The notes under the pieces: model-generated
Told to the model about the DNA's origin: nothing
What the model saw: only the letters and a program-made list of their open reading frames with translations
The model's database searches: none
Source: an uncultured Massilia sp.
GTDB taxonomy: Bacteria; Pseudomonadota; Gammaproteobacteria; Burkholderiales; Burkholderiaceae
Assembly (NCBI GenBank): GCA_946886065.1
Contig: CAMPHU010000022.1
Span: 1 to 34,648, forward strand
Direction: 5' to 3'
Length of the DNA stretch: 34,648 bases
Program-made: the position numbers and the translations under genes
Shown: positions 25,025-33,672 of the stretch, in pieces
Position numbering within the stretch: the stretch's first letter is position 1
Layout: each line of letters begins with the position of its first letter

Positions 25025-27106
25025 TCATGCGGCTTCGCCACCTTCGGCCGGGGTCTCGGTCCCCTCGAAGAACCCAATCACATCCGCCTGCACCCGCGTC
25101 CGCCGGAACGCCGGCAAACTCTGCCAAATCCGCCGCCCATAGGGCTTGGTGATCAAACGCGGATCGCAAATCATCAGTACGCCCCGGTCGTCCACGTCGC
25201 GGATCAGGCGTCCCGCACCCTGCTTCAGCGTGATGATCGCCTCCGGCAGCTGATGATGAACGAAGCCATTCATCCCCTGCTTCTCCATCACCTCGATGCG
25301 CGCAGCCAGCACCGGATCGTCCGGCGGTGCAAACGGCAGCTTGTCGATGATCACCAGTGACAGCGCATCGCCACGCACGTCCACCCCTTCCCAGAAGCTC
25401 TGGCTGCCCACCAGCACCGCATTGCCCGCATTACGGAAGGAATCCAGCAGCTCGGTACGGCCCCGCTCGCCCTGCACGAAGAGCGGGAAATCCAGCCCGC
25501 GCTCGGCGAACTCGGCGCGCAGGCGCTCGGCCACGCGGTTGACCGCGCGAATCGTCGTGCACAGGAAGAAGGTGCGCCCGCCCGCCGCTTCGATCACCGG
25601 CAGCGCGCAGTCGACCACGGCGTCGGTGTACCCCATCGAGTTCGGCTCCGGCAGCCCGGTCGGCACGTACAGGAGGCCCTGGTCGCCATAGTTGAACGGG
25701 CTCGGCCAGGTCTTGGCCGGCTCGCCGGTCAGGCCGAGCTGGTCGGAGAAATGGCGGAAGTCGCTCTTCACCGCCAGGGTTGCCGAGGTAAAAATCCAGC
25801 TGCGCGGCGTGCCTTCGCGCTGGTTCGAGAAAATCGGCGCGATCGACAGCGGGGTCTTGTGCAATTGCAGTGAGGACGAGAAGGCCTCCACCCACAGCAC
25901 GCACTGCTCGGCGGCCGCCGCCTTGGCGTCCGGTTTCCACGCCTCGTACGCAGCGGCCAGTTCCAGCGCACGCACACGGCAGGCCTCGATGGTCTCGGCG
26001 CGCGCGGCGTTTTCCTCCAGCACCGTGATCATGCCGGACAGCGCTTCCTTGAGCGTATCGAGGGCCGGGAAGAATTGCGAGGTCGGCAGGATCTGCGGCA
26101 GCGACAGGCGCATGTTGTTGTCCCCGCCGAAAGCCAGGCGCAGGTCGCGCGCGGCCTTCTCGACCACGGTGACGACCTTGGCCCAGTCCGGACCGCCGCG
26201 CGCATGCGCCAGGCCTTCCGCCAGCACGTCGCGGCACAGTTCCAGCACCTGGGAAGTCGAGACCGACTGGCCGAAGAACAGGGTTGCGGTGTCCGGCAGC
26301 TGGTGCGCCTCGTCGAAGATCACGGTGTTGGCGGACGGCAGCAGTTCGGCCACGCCGGTGTCTTTCAGGGCCACGTCGGCGAAGAACAGGTGGTGGTTGA
26401 CCACCACCACGTCGGCCTGCTGGGCCTCGCGCCGCGCCTTCATGACGAAGCAGTCCTGGTAGTACTGGCACTCGGCGCCTACGCAGTTGTCGCGGGTCGA
26501 GGTGACCAGGTTCCAGATGGTGGCGTTTTCCGGCACCTTGGCGAGCTCGGCCTTGTCGCCCGAATTGGTCATCTTGATGAAGCGCGAGATCTCGCGCAGG
26601 TGGCCGACGTCGTCGCGCGAAGTCAGGCGGCCGTTCTGCAGCGTGCGCTCCAGGTTGTAATGGCAGACATAGTTGGCGCGCCCCTTGAGCAGGGCCACCG
26701 ACACCGGCGCCCGCAGCGCGGCGCGCACGGTCGGGATGTCGCGCAGGAACAACTGATCCTGCAGGTTCTTGGTGCCGGTCGAGATGATGGTCTTGCCGCC
26801 CCACAGCAGGGCCGGGACCAGGTAGGCGAAGGTCTTGCCCGTGCCGGTGCCGGCCTCGGCCATCAGGACTTGCTGGTCGGCGATCGCCTGGGCGATGGCC
26901 TTGGCCATCTCGGTCTGGGACTGGCGCGGCTTGAAGGTGCCGACGGCAGGCGCGAGCGGGCCGCCCGCACCGAACAGGCGGTCGATGTCGGCGTCGTACT
27001 TGCCGGCCGGGGCGCTGGCTTGCGAAGCGGCGTCGGCGCCCGCGTCTTGCAATGGCGTCGCGACCGGTTCTTCGGCTGCGCCGGGAACTGGGAGATGATC
27101 GGTCAA
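25025..27106 (-). CDS. DinG/YoaA-type ATP-dependent iron-sulfur helicase
   Basis: The 693-residue protein is an XPD-like superfamily 2 DNA helicase. Motif I is AEAGTGTGKTFAYLVP (84-98). The four iron-sulfur cysteines are Cys148, Cys208, Cys213 and Cys219 (CVGAECQYYQDC). VVVNHHLFF follows, then the DEAH box at 265-268. The C-terminal helicase motifs are SWIFTSATL, VLVGSQSFWEGVDVRGDAL and LKQGAGRLIRD. Length and the absence of a nuclease domain fit the YoaA/DinG group of proteobacteria, which act in replication-fork or R-loop repair; I cannot separate YoaA from DinG here. The N-terminus is odd: the first in-frame start is TTG at 27106 without a clear ribosome site, followed by about 35 low-complexity residues. 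Confidence 0.9.
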   Translation of the reverse strand: MTDHLPVPGAAEEPVATPLQDAGADAASQASAPAGKYDADIDRLFGAGGPLAPAVGTFKPRQSQTEMAKAIAQAIADQQVLMAEAGTGTGKTFAYLVPALLWGGKTIISTGTKNLQDQLFLRDIPTVRAALRAPVSVALLKGRANYVCHYNLERTLQNGRLTSRDDVGHLREISRFIKMTNSGDKAELAKVPENATIWNLVTSTRDNCVGAECQYYQDCFVMKARREAQQADVVVVNHHLFFADVALKDTGVAELLPSANTVIFDEAHQLPDTATLFFGQSVSTSQVLELCRDVLAEGLAHARGGPDWAKVVTVVEKAARDLRLAFGGDNNMRLSLPQILPTSQFFPALDTLKEALSGMITVLEENAARAETIEACRVRALELAAAYEAWKPDAKAAAAEQCVLWVEAFSSSLQLHKTPLSIAPIFSNQREGTPRSWIFTSATLAVKSDFRHFSDQLGLTGEPAKTWPSPFNYGDQGLLYVPTGLPEPNSMGYTDAVVDCALPVIEAAGGRTFFLCTTIRAVNRVAERLRAEFAERGLDFPLFVQGERGRTELLDSFRNAGNAVLVGSQSFWEGVDVRGDALSLVIIDKLPFAPPDDPVLAARIEVMEKQGMNGFVHHQLPEAIITLKQGAGRLIRDVDDRGVLMICDPRLITKPYGRRIWQSLPAFRRTRVQADVIGFFEGTETPAEGGEAA

Positions 27107-27141
27107 AATGTCGGGTTCGGTGTGGCCGGGCGGGAAACGCC

Positions 27142-27342
27142 TCAGGCCGGGATATCGGGCACCAGCTGCATCTTCAGCAGCGTAATATGGTCTTTGAGCT
27201 GCAGTTTGCGCTTTTTCAGGCGTCGCAGCTGTAACTGGTCGGTGTGACCGTCGGCCGTCAGCATGGATATGACAGCGTCGAGGTCGCGGTGTTCCACGTC
27301 GAGTTCAATAATGCGGCGCTGGATGTCCTGGACGTCGATCAT
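27142..27342 (-). CDS. DUF465 (YdcH family) small protein
   Basis: A 66-residue, all-helical, highly charged protein starting MIDVQDIQRRIIELDVEHRD and containing LQLRRLKKRKLQLKDHITLL. That is the DUF465/YdcH signature: two helices, the second with an RLKKxKLxLKD core. The family is widespread in proteobacteria and its role is not established. It lies 35 bases upstream of the helicase gene on the same strand and is probably co-transcribed with it. Confidence 0.88.
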   Translation of the reverse strand: MIDVQDIQRRIIELDVEHRDLDAVISMLTADGHTDQLQLRRLKKRKLQLKDHITLLKMQLVPDIPA

Positions 27343-27431
27343 GATGTCTGTTCCAAACAGTTCTGGTGTTATACGTTACGGGAATTCGGTCCGCTGACTG
27401 GCGGCGCAGTGTGTCGCTTGGCCTTTACGGC

Positions 27432-27461
27432 TTGCAACATTCGGGCTTCTCAGTGCATAGT
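27432..27461 (+). promoter_or_regulatory. Possible promoter for the PP2C gene
   Basis: TTGCAA (27432-27437) and CATAGT (27456-27461), 18 bases apart, each match the sigma-70 consensus at four of six positions; a TTTAAT follows at 27461. The start codon is about 64 bases downstream. Suggestive only. Confidence 0.3.
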
Positions 27462-27524
27462 TTAATCTACGCTGAGGTTGCCGCCAACAAAGATTGGTGC
27501 AAGCGCTACGGAAAACACGAGTTT

Positions 27525-28319
27525 ATGACTTCATACAAGATCGAAGCGGGGACCGCGCAACACATCGGGAACCGCCCGCAGCAGAACGACCGCACCGCCC
27601 TCATGACCGGCGCGCGCGCGCCCGGCTACGTATTGGCGGTGTTGTCGGACGGGATCGCCAGTTCGGCCGGGGCCGACCAGGTGCTGCATACGGCGCGCCA
27701 GGTATTCGACGAATTCAAGCCGGGCGACCGGCCCAGCCTGGAGCGCCTCGGGCAGCTGCTCCAGGACATCATCAGCGAGTCGCATCTGGTCATCAAGATG
27801 AACTCGGTGACCACCAAGACCGAGATTCATGCCAGCTTCGTGGGCCTCGTATTGACGCCGCACGGCGAGGCCGTCTGGGCCCATGTGGGCGATTCGCGCC
27901 TGTACCGCTTCGAGAACGGCAAGTGCATGACGCGCACCAGCGATATGGCCTATATCGAGCATCTGATGAGCGAGCACTTGCCGGAGGATGCAGCCCGACA
28001 CCACCGCAAGTCGAAACTGCTGCTGAATGTCCTGGGGAACGAGCGCAAGGAGCCGTTCGTGACGATCGGCAGCCATAGCGGGCTGGGGGTGGGAGATGGG
28101 TTCCTGCTGTGCTCGGATGGCTTGTGGCACTTCTTTACCGATGCCGAGCTGGCGGCGGTGACGGCCAAGGCCACGCCGCGCCAGGCGTCGGAGATGTTGA
28201 TCGAGAAGGCGCTGGAGCGCTCGCAGGGCAAGGGTGGGAATTGCACGATGGCGATCGTCAAGCTGGTGAAGCCGGCGCAGGATGGGGCGGGTGCGGGGGT
28301 GGTGAAGCGGGTGGTGTGA
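27525..28319 (+). CDS. PP2C-family Ser/Thr protein phosphatase
   Basis: The 264-residue protein is a single PP2C (PPM) domain. Motifs in order: GNRPQQNDRTAL with metal ligand Asp22, VLAVLSDGIASSAGAD with Asp42-Gly43, VWAHVGDSRLYRFENGK, GDGFLLCSDGLWHFFTD, and the final GGNCTMAIVKL (normally DNxT, here NCT, so the last metal-binding Asp is replaced by Gly-Asn). The start at 27525 puts the domain at the N-terminus; an open frame extends upstream to 27366 without PP2C character, and the ribosome site is weak. No kinase, FHA or type VI secretion gene is adjacent, so its target is unknown. Confidence 0.88.
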   Translation: MTSYKIEAGTAQHIGNRPQQNDRTALMTGARAPGYVLAVLSDGIASSAGADQVLHTARQVFDEFKPGDRPSLERLGQLLQDIISESHLVIKMNSVTTKTEIHASFVGLVLTPHGEAVWAHVGDSRLYRFENGKCMTRTSDMAYIEHLMSEHLPEDAARHHRKSKLLLNVLGNERKEPFVTIGSHSGLGVGDGFLLCSDGLWHFFTDAELAAVTAKATPRQASEMLIEKALERSQGKGGNCTMAIVKLVKPAQDGAGAGVVKRVV

Positions 28320-28340
28320 GGCGCTAACGCTGCGCTTGCA

Positions 28341-28448
28341 AACTTGGGTCCCCGCCTTCGCGGGGATGACGGTTCTAGCGATACCGATTGCTTCAAACAC
28401 AAGCGCTTGCCTAAAGACCGTCATCCCGGCGAAGGCCGGGACCCAAGT
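28341..28448. repeat. Inverted pair of REP-type palindromes, copies E and F
   Basis: Copy E (28341-28373) reads AACTTGGGTCCCCGCCTTC-GCGGGGATGACGGT. Copy F (28417-28448) is its inverse with one changed stem base on each side (CCCGGC/GCCGGG). About 43 bases separate them. Both flanks also resemble other copies (GCTAACGC and GTAGCGCACCACTAACGC). It sits between convergent genes, the PP2C gene and the lipoprotein gene, where it may work as a bidirectional transcription stop. Confidence 0.88.
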
Positions 28449-28475
28449 CCGTAGCGCACCACTAACGCGAAACGA

Positions 28476-29147
28476 TCACTTGCCAGCCGCCGCAGCAGCA
28501 TCCGCCTTGGCCTTCGCCTCGTCCTCCGCCCTTTTGGCGGCCTTCGCCTCACGCTCCGCCTTGCGCTTCGCGACTTCCTTCTGCCGCTCTTCCGACTTGC
28601 GCTTGCGCTCCTCGAAATCCTTCACATTCTCCGCACGCTCGACATCGGTCAGCCGTTCCGCATCCTCGCGCGCCCTCTGCTGCTGGCGCTCGCTGGCCGC
28701 GCGCGGACGGGGCGGCGGCAAGGCGGCCGGCTCGCGCGGCGGAGCAGGCGGCTGGGCGGCCAGGGCGGCTTCCTGGGCCTTGTACTCGGCCTCGGCCTTC
28801 GCCATGGCGCGGTCGCGCTCCTCGACCTTCACCCGGCGTTTATAACGCTCGGCCTCGATCTCGATCGCGCGCTGCGCCGACAGCGCCGTGCGGCGCCTTT
28901 CCTTGGCCTCGTCCAGGCATTTATTGACGAAGAATTTCTCGTAGCAGACCGCTTCGCGCTCGGCATAGCGCGCCTCGATGGCAGCGCTTTCCTTCGCCGC
29001 CGCGGCCAGGCGCTGGTCGGCCTGGGCCACGGAGGTGGTCGGCTCGGTCGGCAGGGTCATCGGCGCCGGGTCGGTCGTGGCGCATGCGGCCAGCAGCGCC
29101 GCAGTGATGCTTGCTGCGAGCATGCGTACTGCAAATCGATTCGTCAT
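28476..29147 (-). CDS. Charged helical lipoprotein, unknown function
   Basis: The 223-residue protein starts MTNRFAVRMLAASITAALLA and has a lipobox LLAAC with Cys22, so it is probably lipid-anchored. The mature part is nearly all charged helix: a region with two cysteines (EAVCYEKFFVNKCLDEAKER) that may form a disulfide, a long Arg/Glu/Lys coiled coil, a short Pro-rich hinge (PPAPPREPAALPPPRPR) and a second Lys/Glu/Ala coiled coil ending KADAAAAAGK. I do not recognise a named family. AAGGAGATCC directly precedes the ATG. It starts 14 bases after the zapE stop, so it is probably in that operon. Confidence 0.85.
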   Translation of the reverse strand: MTNRFAVRMLAASITAALLAACATTDPAPMTLPTEPTTSVAQADQRLAAAAKESAAIEARYAEREAVCYEKFFVNKCLDEAKERRRTALSAQRAIEIEAERYKRRVKVEERDRAMAKAEAEYKAQEAALAAQPPAPPREPAALPPPRPRAASERQQQRAREDAERLTDVERAENVKDFEERKRKSEERQKEVAKRKAEREAKAAKRAEDEAKAKADAAAAAGK

Positions 29148-29161
29148 GGATCTCCTTTCGG

Positions 29162-30262
29162 TCAGGCGATGGCGTCGGCCGCCCCGCGGCGCTCGGCAAG
29201 CATGTACTCGCGCGACTGCATCTCGATGATACGCGATACCGTGCGGTGGAACTCGTTCGCCAGCTGGCCCTGGGTGTACAGCTCTTCCGGCTCGACAGCG
29301 GCCGACATGATCAGCTTGACCTTGTGGTCGTAGAACACGTCGATCAGCCAGGTGAAGCGGCGCGCTTCCGAGGCCTGCCCCGCCGACATCGCGGGAATGC
29401 CGGACAGGATCACGGTGTGGAACTGGCTGGCCAGCTCCAGGTAGTCGTTCTGCGAGCGCGGGCCGCCGCACAGGGTGGCGAAGTCGAACCAGATCACGCC
29501 GCCGGCGCGGCGCAGCGGACGGATCTCGCGGTTCTCGATGCGCACCACCGGATGCGGATCCTCGGCGGTGTCGGCGATCTTGGCGAAGGCTTCGCGCAGC
29601 GCGTGATCGGAGGCGGCGTTGAGCGGCGTGTAATAGGCCTCGACCTGCTCCAGCGCGCGCTTGCGGTAGTCGTTGCCGGCGTCGACGTTCAGGACGTCGA
29701 GCTTGTCCTTCAGCAGCGCGATGGTCGGCAGCATGCGGTCGCGGTGCAGGCCGTCCGGATACAAGGTGGACGGCTCGTAGTTCGAGGTCATCACGAAGCT
29801 CACGCCGTTGTCGAACAAGGCCTTGAGCAGGTTATAGAGGATCATCGCGTCGGCGATATCCGAGACATGGAATTCGTCGAAGCAGATCAGGCGGTACTTC
29901 TTGGCCACGCGCTTGGCGACTTCGTCGAGCGGGTCGGCCACGCCCTTGAGCTGGTCGAGCTGGTGGTGCACCGAGCGCATGAACTCGTGGAAGTGCAGGC
30001 GCGTCTTGCGCACCACCGGCACCACCGAGTAGAAGGAGTCCATCAGGAAGGACTTGCCGCGCCCCACCCCGCCCCACATATAGACGCCCTTGGGCACGTC
30101 GGGGCGGTTGATGAGGCGCTTGAAAGCGGACGACCGCTGGGCCTTGTAATCGACCCAGTCGTCGTACGCCTGCTGAAGGCGGTCGACCGCGGCCTGCTGG
30201 GCCGGATCGGACTTGAAGCCGCGCTCGTTCAGCGCATGCTGGTAATACTCTTGGACGTTCAT
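29162..30262 (-). CDS. zapE: Cell division ATPase ZapE
   Basis: ZapE is an AAA-type ATPase that associates with the FtsZ ring in low-oxygen or stressed cells. The 366-residue protein starts MNVQEYYQHALNERGFKSDP. It has Walker A GGVGRGKS (64-71), HFHEFMRSVHHQL, Walker B LICFDEFHVSDIADAM and FVMTSNYEPSTLYPDGLHRD, the hallmark AFG1/ZapE sequence. The C-terminal half contains VIWFDFATLCGGPRSQNDYL. All match the family, and length is normal. It is 84 bases downstream of lpd with a terminator-like hairpin between, so it may have its own promoter. Confidence 0.95.
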   Translation of the reverse strand: MNVQEYYQHALNERGFKSDPAQQAAVDRLQQAYDDWVDYKAQRSSAFKRLINRPDVPKGVYMWGGVGRGKSFLMDSFYSVVPVVRKTRLHFHEFMRSVHHQLDQLKGVADPLDEVAKRVAKKYRLICFDEFHVSDIADAMILYNLLKALFDNGVSFVMTSNYEPSTLYPDGLHRDRMLPTIALLKDKLDVLNVDAGNDYRKRALEQVEAYYTPLNAASDHALREAFAKIADTAEDPHPVVRIENREIRPLRRAGGVIWFDFATLCGGPRSQNDYLELASQFHTVILSGIPAMSAGQASEARRFTWLIDVFYDHKVKLIMSAAVEPEELYTQGQLANEFHRTVSRIIEMQSREYMLAERRGAADAIA

Positions 30263-30272
30263 AGACGGTGCT

Positions 30273-30309
30273 GTAAAAACATGGGGTGGACGGATAACCG
30301 CCCACCCCA
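30273..30309 (-). terminator. Intrinsic terminator after lpd
   Basis: On the minus strand, TGGGGTGGGCGG (30298-30309) pairs with CCGTCCACCCCA (30282-30293) around a TTAT loop with one mismatch, then TGTTTTTAC follows. It probably ends the suc-lpd operon. A second GC-rich inverted repeat, GGCGGCGCTCGCGCCG, lies just before it (about 30321-30336). Confidence 0.8.
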
Positions 30310-30346
30310 GATTTGCGCGACGGCGCGAGCGCCGCCGCGGGACTGC

Positions 30347-31777
<1,431 letters not shown>

Positions 31778-31826
31778 TATTTATCCTTGTTGGTTCGATC
31801 CGCGTCCGGTAGCCCGCTACCCCAAA

Positions 31827-31934
31827 CCGTCTTCCCCGCGAAGGCGGGGACCCAAGTTTGCGTGTGTATCGCCATCGCGTCACACTAGTGGCGGCGCGAC
31901 GAACTTGGGTTCCCGCCTTCGCGGGAATGACGTT
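31827..31934. repeat. Inverted pair of REP-type palindromes, copies G and H
   Basis: Copy G (31827-31859) reads ACCGTCTTCCCCGCGAAGGCGGGGACCCAAGTT. Copy H (31902-31934) is AACTTGGGTTCCCGCCTTCGCGGGAATGACGTT. Here the ACTTGGG ends face each other, opposite to pairs C/D and E/F, about 42 bases apart. It fills the gap between the PspC gene and lpd, inside the presumed operon, and may lower lpd expression or protect upstream mRNA ends. Confidence 0.88.
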
Positions 31935-31975
31935 CGAAAGCTAACGACGTCGGTGACGTCCAGGATCGAACGTGT

Positions 31976-32311
31976 TTATTCTTCGGGAACAAAAATCCAC
32001 AACAGCAAATAGACCACCGCGCCGAATCCAAACGTGACGGTGAACAGCACGAACACCAGCCGCCACACCCAGGAGTCCACTCCCGAGGCGACGCCCAGTC
32101 CTCCGCACACGCCGCCCAGCCAGCGGTCCGCGCGCGAGCGGCGCAGGCTGCTCAGCTCGTCGGACAGCGAGCCGTTCCCCTTGTTCAGGTTCACGGACGG
32201 GGACGGGGTGCTCGACAGCACCCTCGCCTTGGCTTGTTCGAATTCGGCGTCGGTCAGCGCGCCGGCCTGGTGCAGTTCGTGCAGCCGTTTGATTTCGTCA
32301 GACAGGTTCAT
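31976..32311 (-). CDS. PspC-domain membrane protein with SHOCT-like N-terminus
   Basis: The 111-residue protein starts MNLSDEIKRLHELHQAGALT. The first ~30 residues (LHQAGALTDAEFEQAKARVL) are a SHOCT-like short helical motif. After a Ser/Asn linker comes a PspC domain: RRSRADRWLGGVCGGLGVAS, then the hydrophobic WVWRLVFVLFTVTFGFGAVV and YLLLWIFVPEE. PspC proteins sense inner-membrane stress or act as small membrane regulators; no other psp gene is present. The ATG at 32311 is preferred because GGAG sits 6 bases upstream; a TTG at 32323 overlaps that site. It lies between sucB (48 bases) and lpd (198 bases), an unusual guest in this operon. Confidence 0.88.
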   Translation of the reverse strand: MNLSDEIKRLHELHQAGALTDAEFEQAKARVLSSTPSPSVNLNKGNGSLSDELSSLRRSRADRWLGGVCGGLGVASGVDSWVWRLVFVLFTVTFGFGAVVYLLLWIFVPEE

Positions 32312-32317
32312 GTCATT

Positions 32318-32321
32318 CTCC
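32318..32321 (-). promoter_or_regulatory. Ribosome site that decides the PspC start
   Basis: GGAG on the minus strand, 6 bases before the ATG at 32311. A start at the TTG at 32323 would overlap this site and has none of its own. Confidence 0.75.
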
Positions 32322-32359
32322 AAACAGCGTCCAGGCGGCGCGCTTTCCCATTGCTGCGA

Positions 32360-33607
32360 TTACAGGTCCAGCAGCAGGCGGGCCGGATCTTCCAGCGCGT
32401 CCTTCATGGCCACCAGGCCCAGCACGGCTTCGCGGCCGTCGATGATGCGGTGGTCGTAGGACATCGCCAGGTAGTTCATCGGACGCACCACGATCTGGCC
32501 GTTTTCGACCACAGCGCGGTCCTTGGTCGCGTGCACGCCCAGGATCGCCGACTGCGGCGGGTTGATGATCGGGGTCGACAGCATCGAGCCGAACACGCCG
32601 CCGTTCGAGATCGAGAAGGTACCGCCGTTCAGGTCGTCCAGGGTCAGCTTGCCGTCCTTGGCCTTCTGGCCGAATTCACCGATCTTCTTCTCGATCTCGG
32701 CGATCGACATCTGGTCGGCGTTGCGCAAGATCGGCACCACCAGGCCACGCGGCGAACCGACAGCGATACCGATGTCGAAGTAGCCGTGGTAGACGATGTC
32801 GTTGCCGTCGACCGACGCGTTCAGGATCGGGTACTTCTTCAGCGCGGCCACGGCGGCCTTCACGAAGAAGGACATGAAGCCCAGCTTGACGCCGTGTTCT
32901 TTCTCGAACTTGTCCTTGTACTTGTTACGCAGTTCCATGACCGGAGCCATGTTCACTTCGTTGAAGGTGGTCAGGATGGCGTTGGTCTGTTGCGACTGCA
33001 GAAGGCGCTCGGCGATACGGGCGCGCAGGCGGCTCATCGGCACGCGCTCTTCCGGACGGTCGCCCAGGTTGGCCGGGGCCGGTGCGGCGACTTGCGCCAG
33101 GGCCGGCTTGGCGGCCGGTGCCGGTGCTGCGGCCGGCTTGTTGGCGACTGCGGCCAGGGCGTCGCCCTTGGTCACGCGGCCGTCGCGGCCCGAACCTTCG
33201 ACGCCGGCGGCGCTCATGTTGTTGTCAGCCAGGATCTTGGCGGCGGCCGGCATCGCCACGCCTGCCTTCGACTGGTCGGCTGCCGGAGCGGCTGCCTGCT
33301 GGATCGGGGCATTCGGTGCGGCCGACGGAACGGCGCTCACCTGCAGCGGGCTCACCTGGGCCGAGGCTTCGGTATCGATGATCGCGATGACTTCGCCCGA
33401 CACGACGGTCGCGCCGTCGGCCTTGATCAGCTGCGTGATCACGCCGGCGCTCGGGGCCGGCAGTTCCAGGACCACCTTGTCGGTCTCGATGTCGATCATG
33501 TTTTCGTCGCGCGAAACGGCTTCGCCGACTTTCTTGTGCCAGGACAGCAGGGTCGCTTCAGCAACCGATTCCGACAGTTGGGGGACCTTGACTTCGATTT
33601 GTGCCAT
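32360..33607 (-). CDS. sucB: 2-oxoglutarate dehydrogenase E2 (dihydrolipoyl succinyltransferase)
   Basis: E2 moves the succinyl group from lipoate to CoA in the TCA cycle. The 415-residue protein starts [20 protein letters not shown]. It has one lipoyl domain with lysine 44 in [14 protein letters not shown], an Ala/Pro-rich hinge, a peripheral E1/E3-binding domain ([20 protein letters not shown]), a second Ala/Pro hinge and the catalytic domain. The latter shows [20 protein letters not shown] and the active-site [18 protein letters not shown] single lipoyl domain and the succinyl-type N-terminus fit SucB rather than pyruvate E2. It is 65 bases after sucA with a stem-loop between them. Confidence 0.97.
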   Translation of the reverse strand: MAQIEVKVPQLSESVAEATLLSWHKKVGEAVSRDENMIDIETDKVVLELPAPSAGVITQLIKADGATVVSGEVIAIIDTEASAQVSPLQVSAVPSAAPNAPIQQAAAPAADQSKAGVAMPAAAKILADNNMSAAGVEGSGRDGRVTKGDALAAVANKPAAAPAPAAKPALAQVAAPAPANLGDRPEERVPMSRLRARIAERLLQSQQTNAILTTFNEVNMAPVMELRNKYKDKFEKEHGVKLGFMSFFVKAAVAALKKYPILNASVDGNDIVYHGYFDIGIAVGSPRGLVVPILRNADQMSIAEIEKKIGEFGQKAKDGKLTLDDLNGGTFSISNGGVFGSMLSTPIINPPQSAILGVHATKDRAVVENGQIVVRPMNYLAMSYDHRIIDGREAVLGLVAMKDALEDPARLLLDL

Positions 33608-33642
33608 GTTGTTATTACTCCGTTATATATTCTGTGCAAACA

Positions 33643-33661
33643 CCCCGGGCAGGGCCCGGGG
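33643..33661 (-). promoter_or_regulatory. GC-only stem-loop between sucA and sucB
   Basis: A 7-base all-GC stem, CCCCGGG (33643-33649) with CCCGGGG (33655-33661), with a five-base loop. It lies in the 65-base sucA-sucB gap, about 36 bases before the sucB start. On the minus strand it is followed by TGTTTGCA, too weak for a clear terminator. Partial termination or mRNA processing could set the E1:E2 ratio. Confidence 0.55.
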
Positions 33662-33672
33662 CAGTGGTGTGC

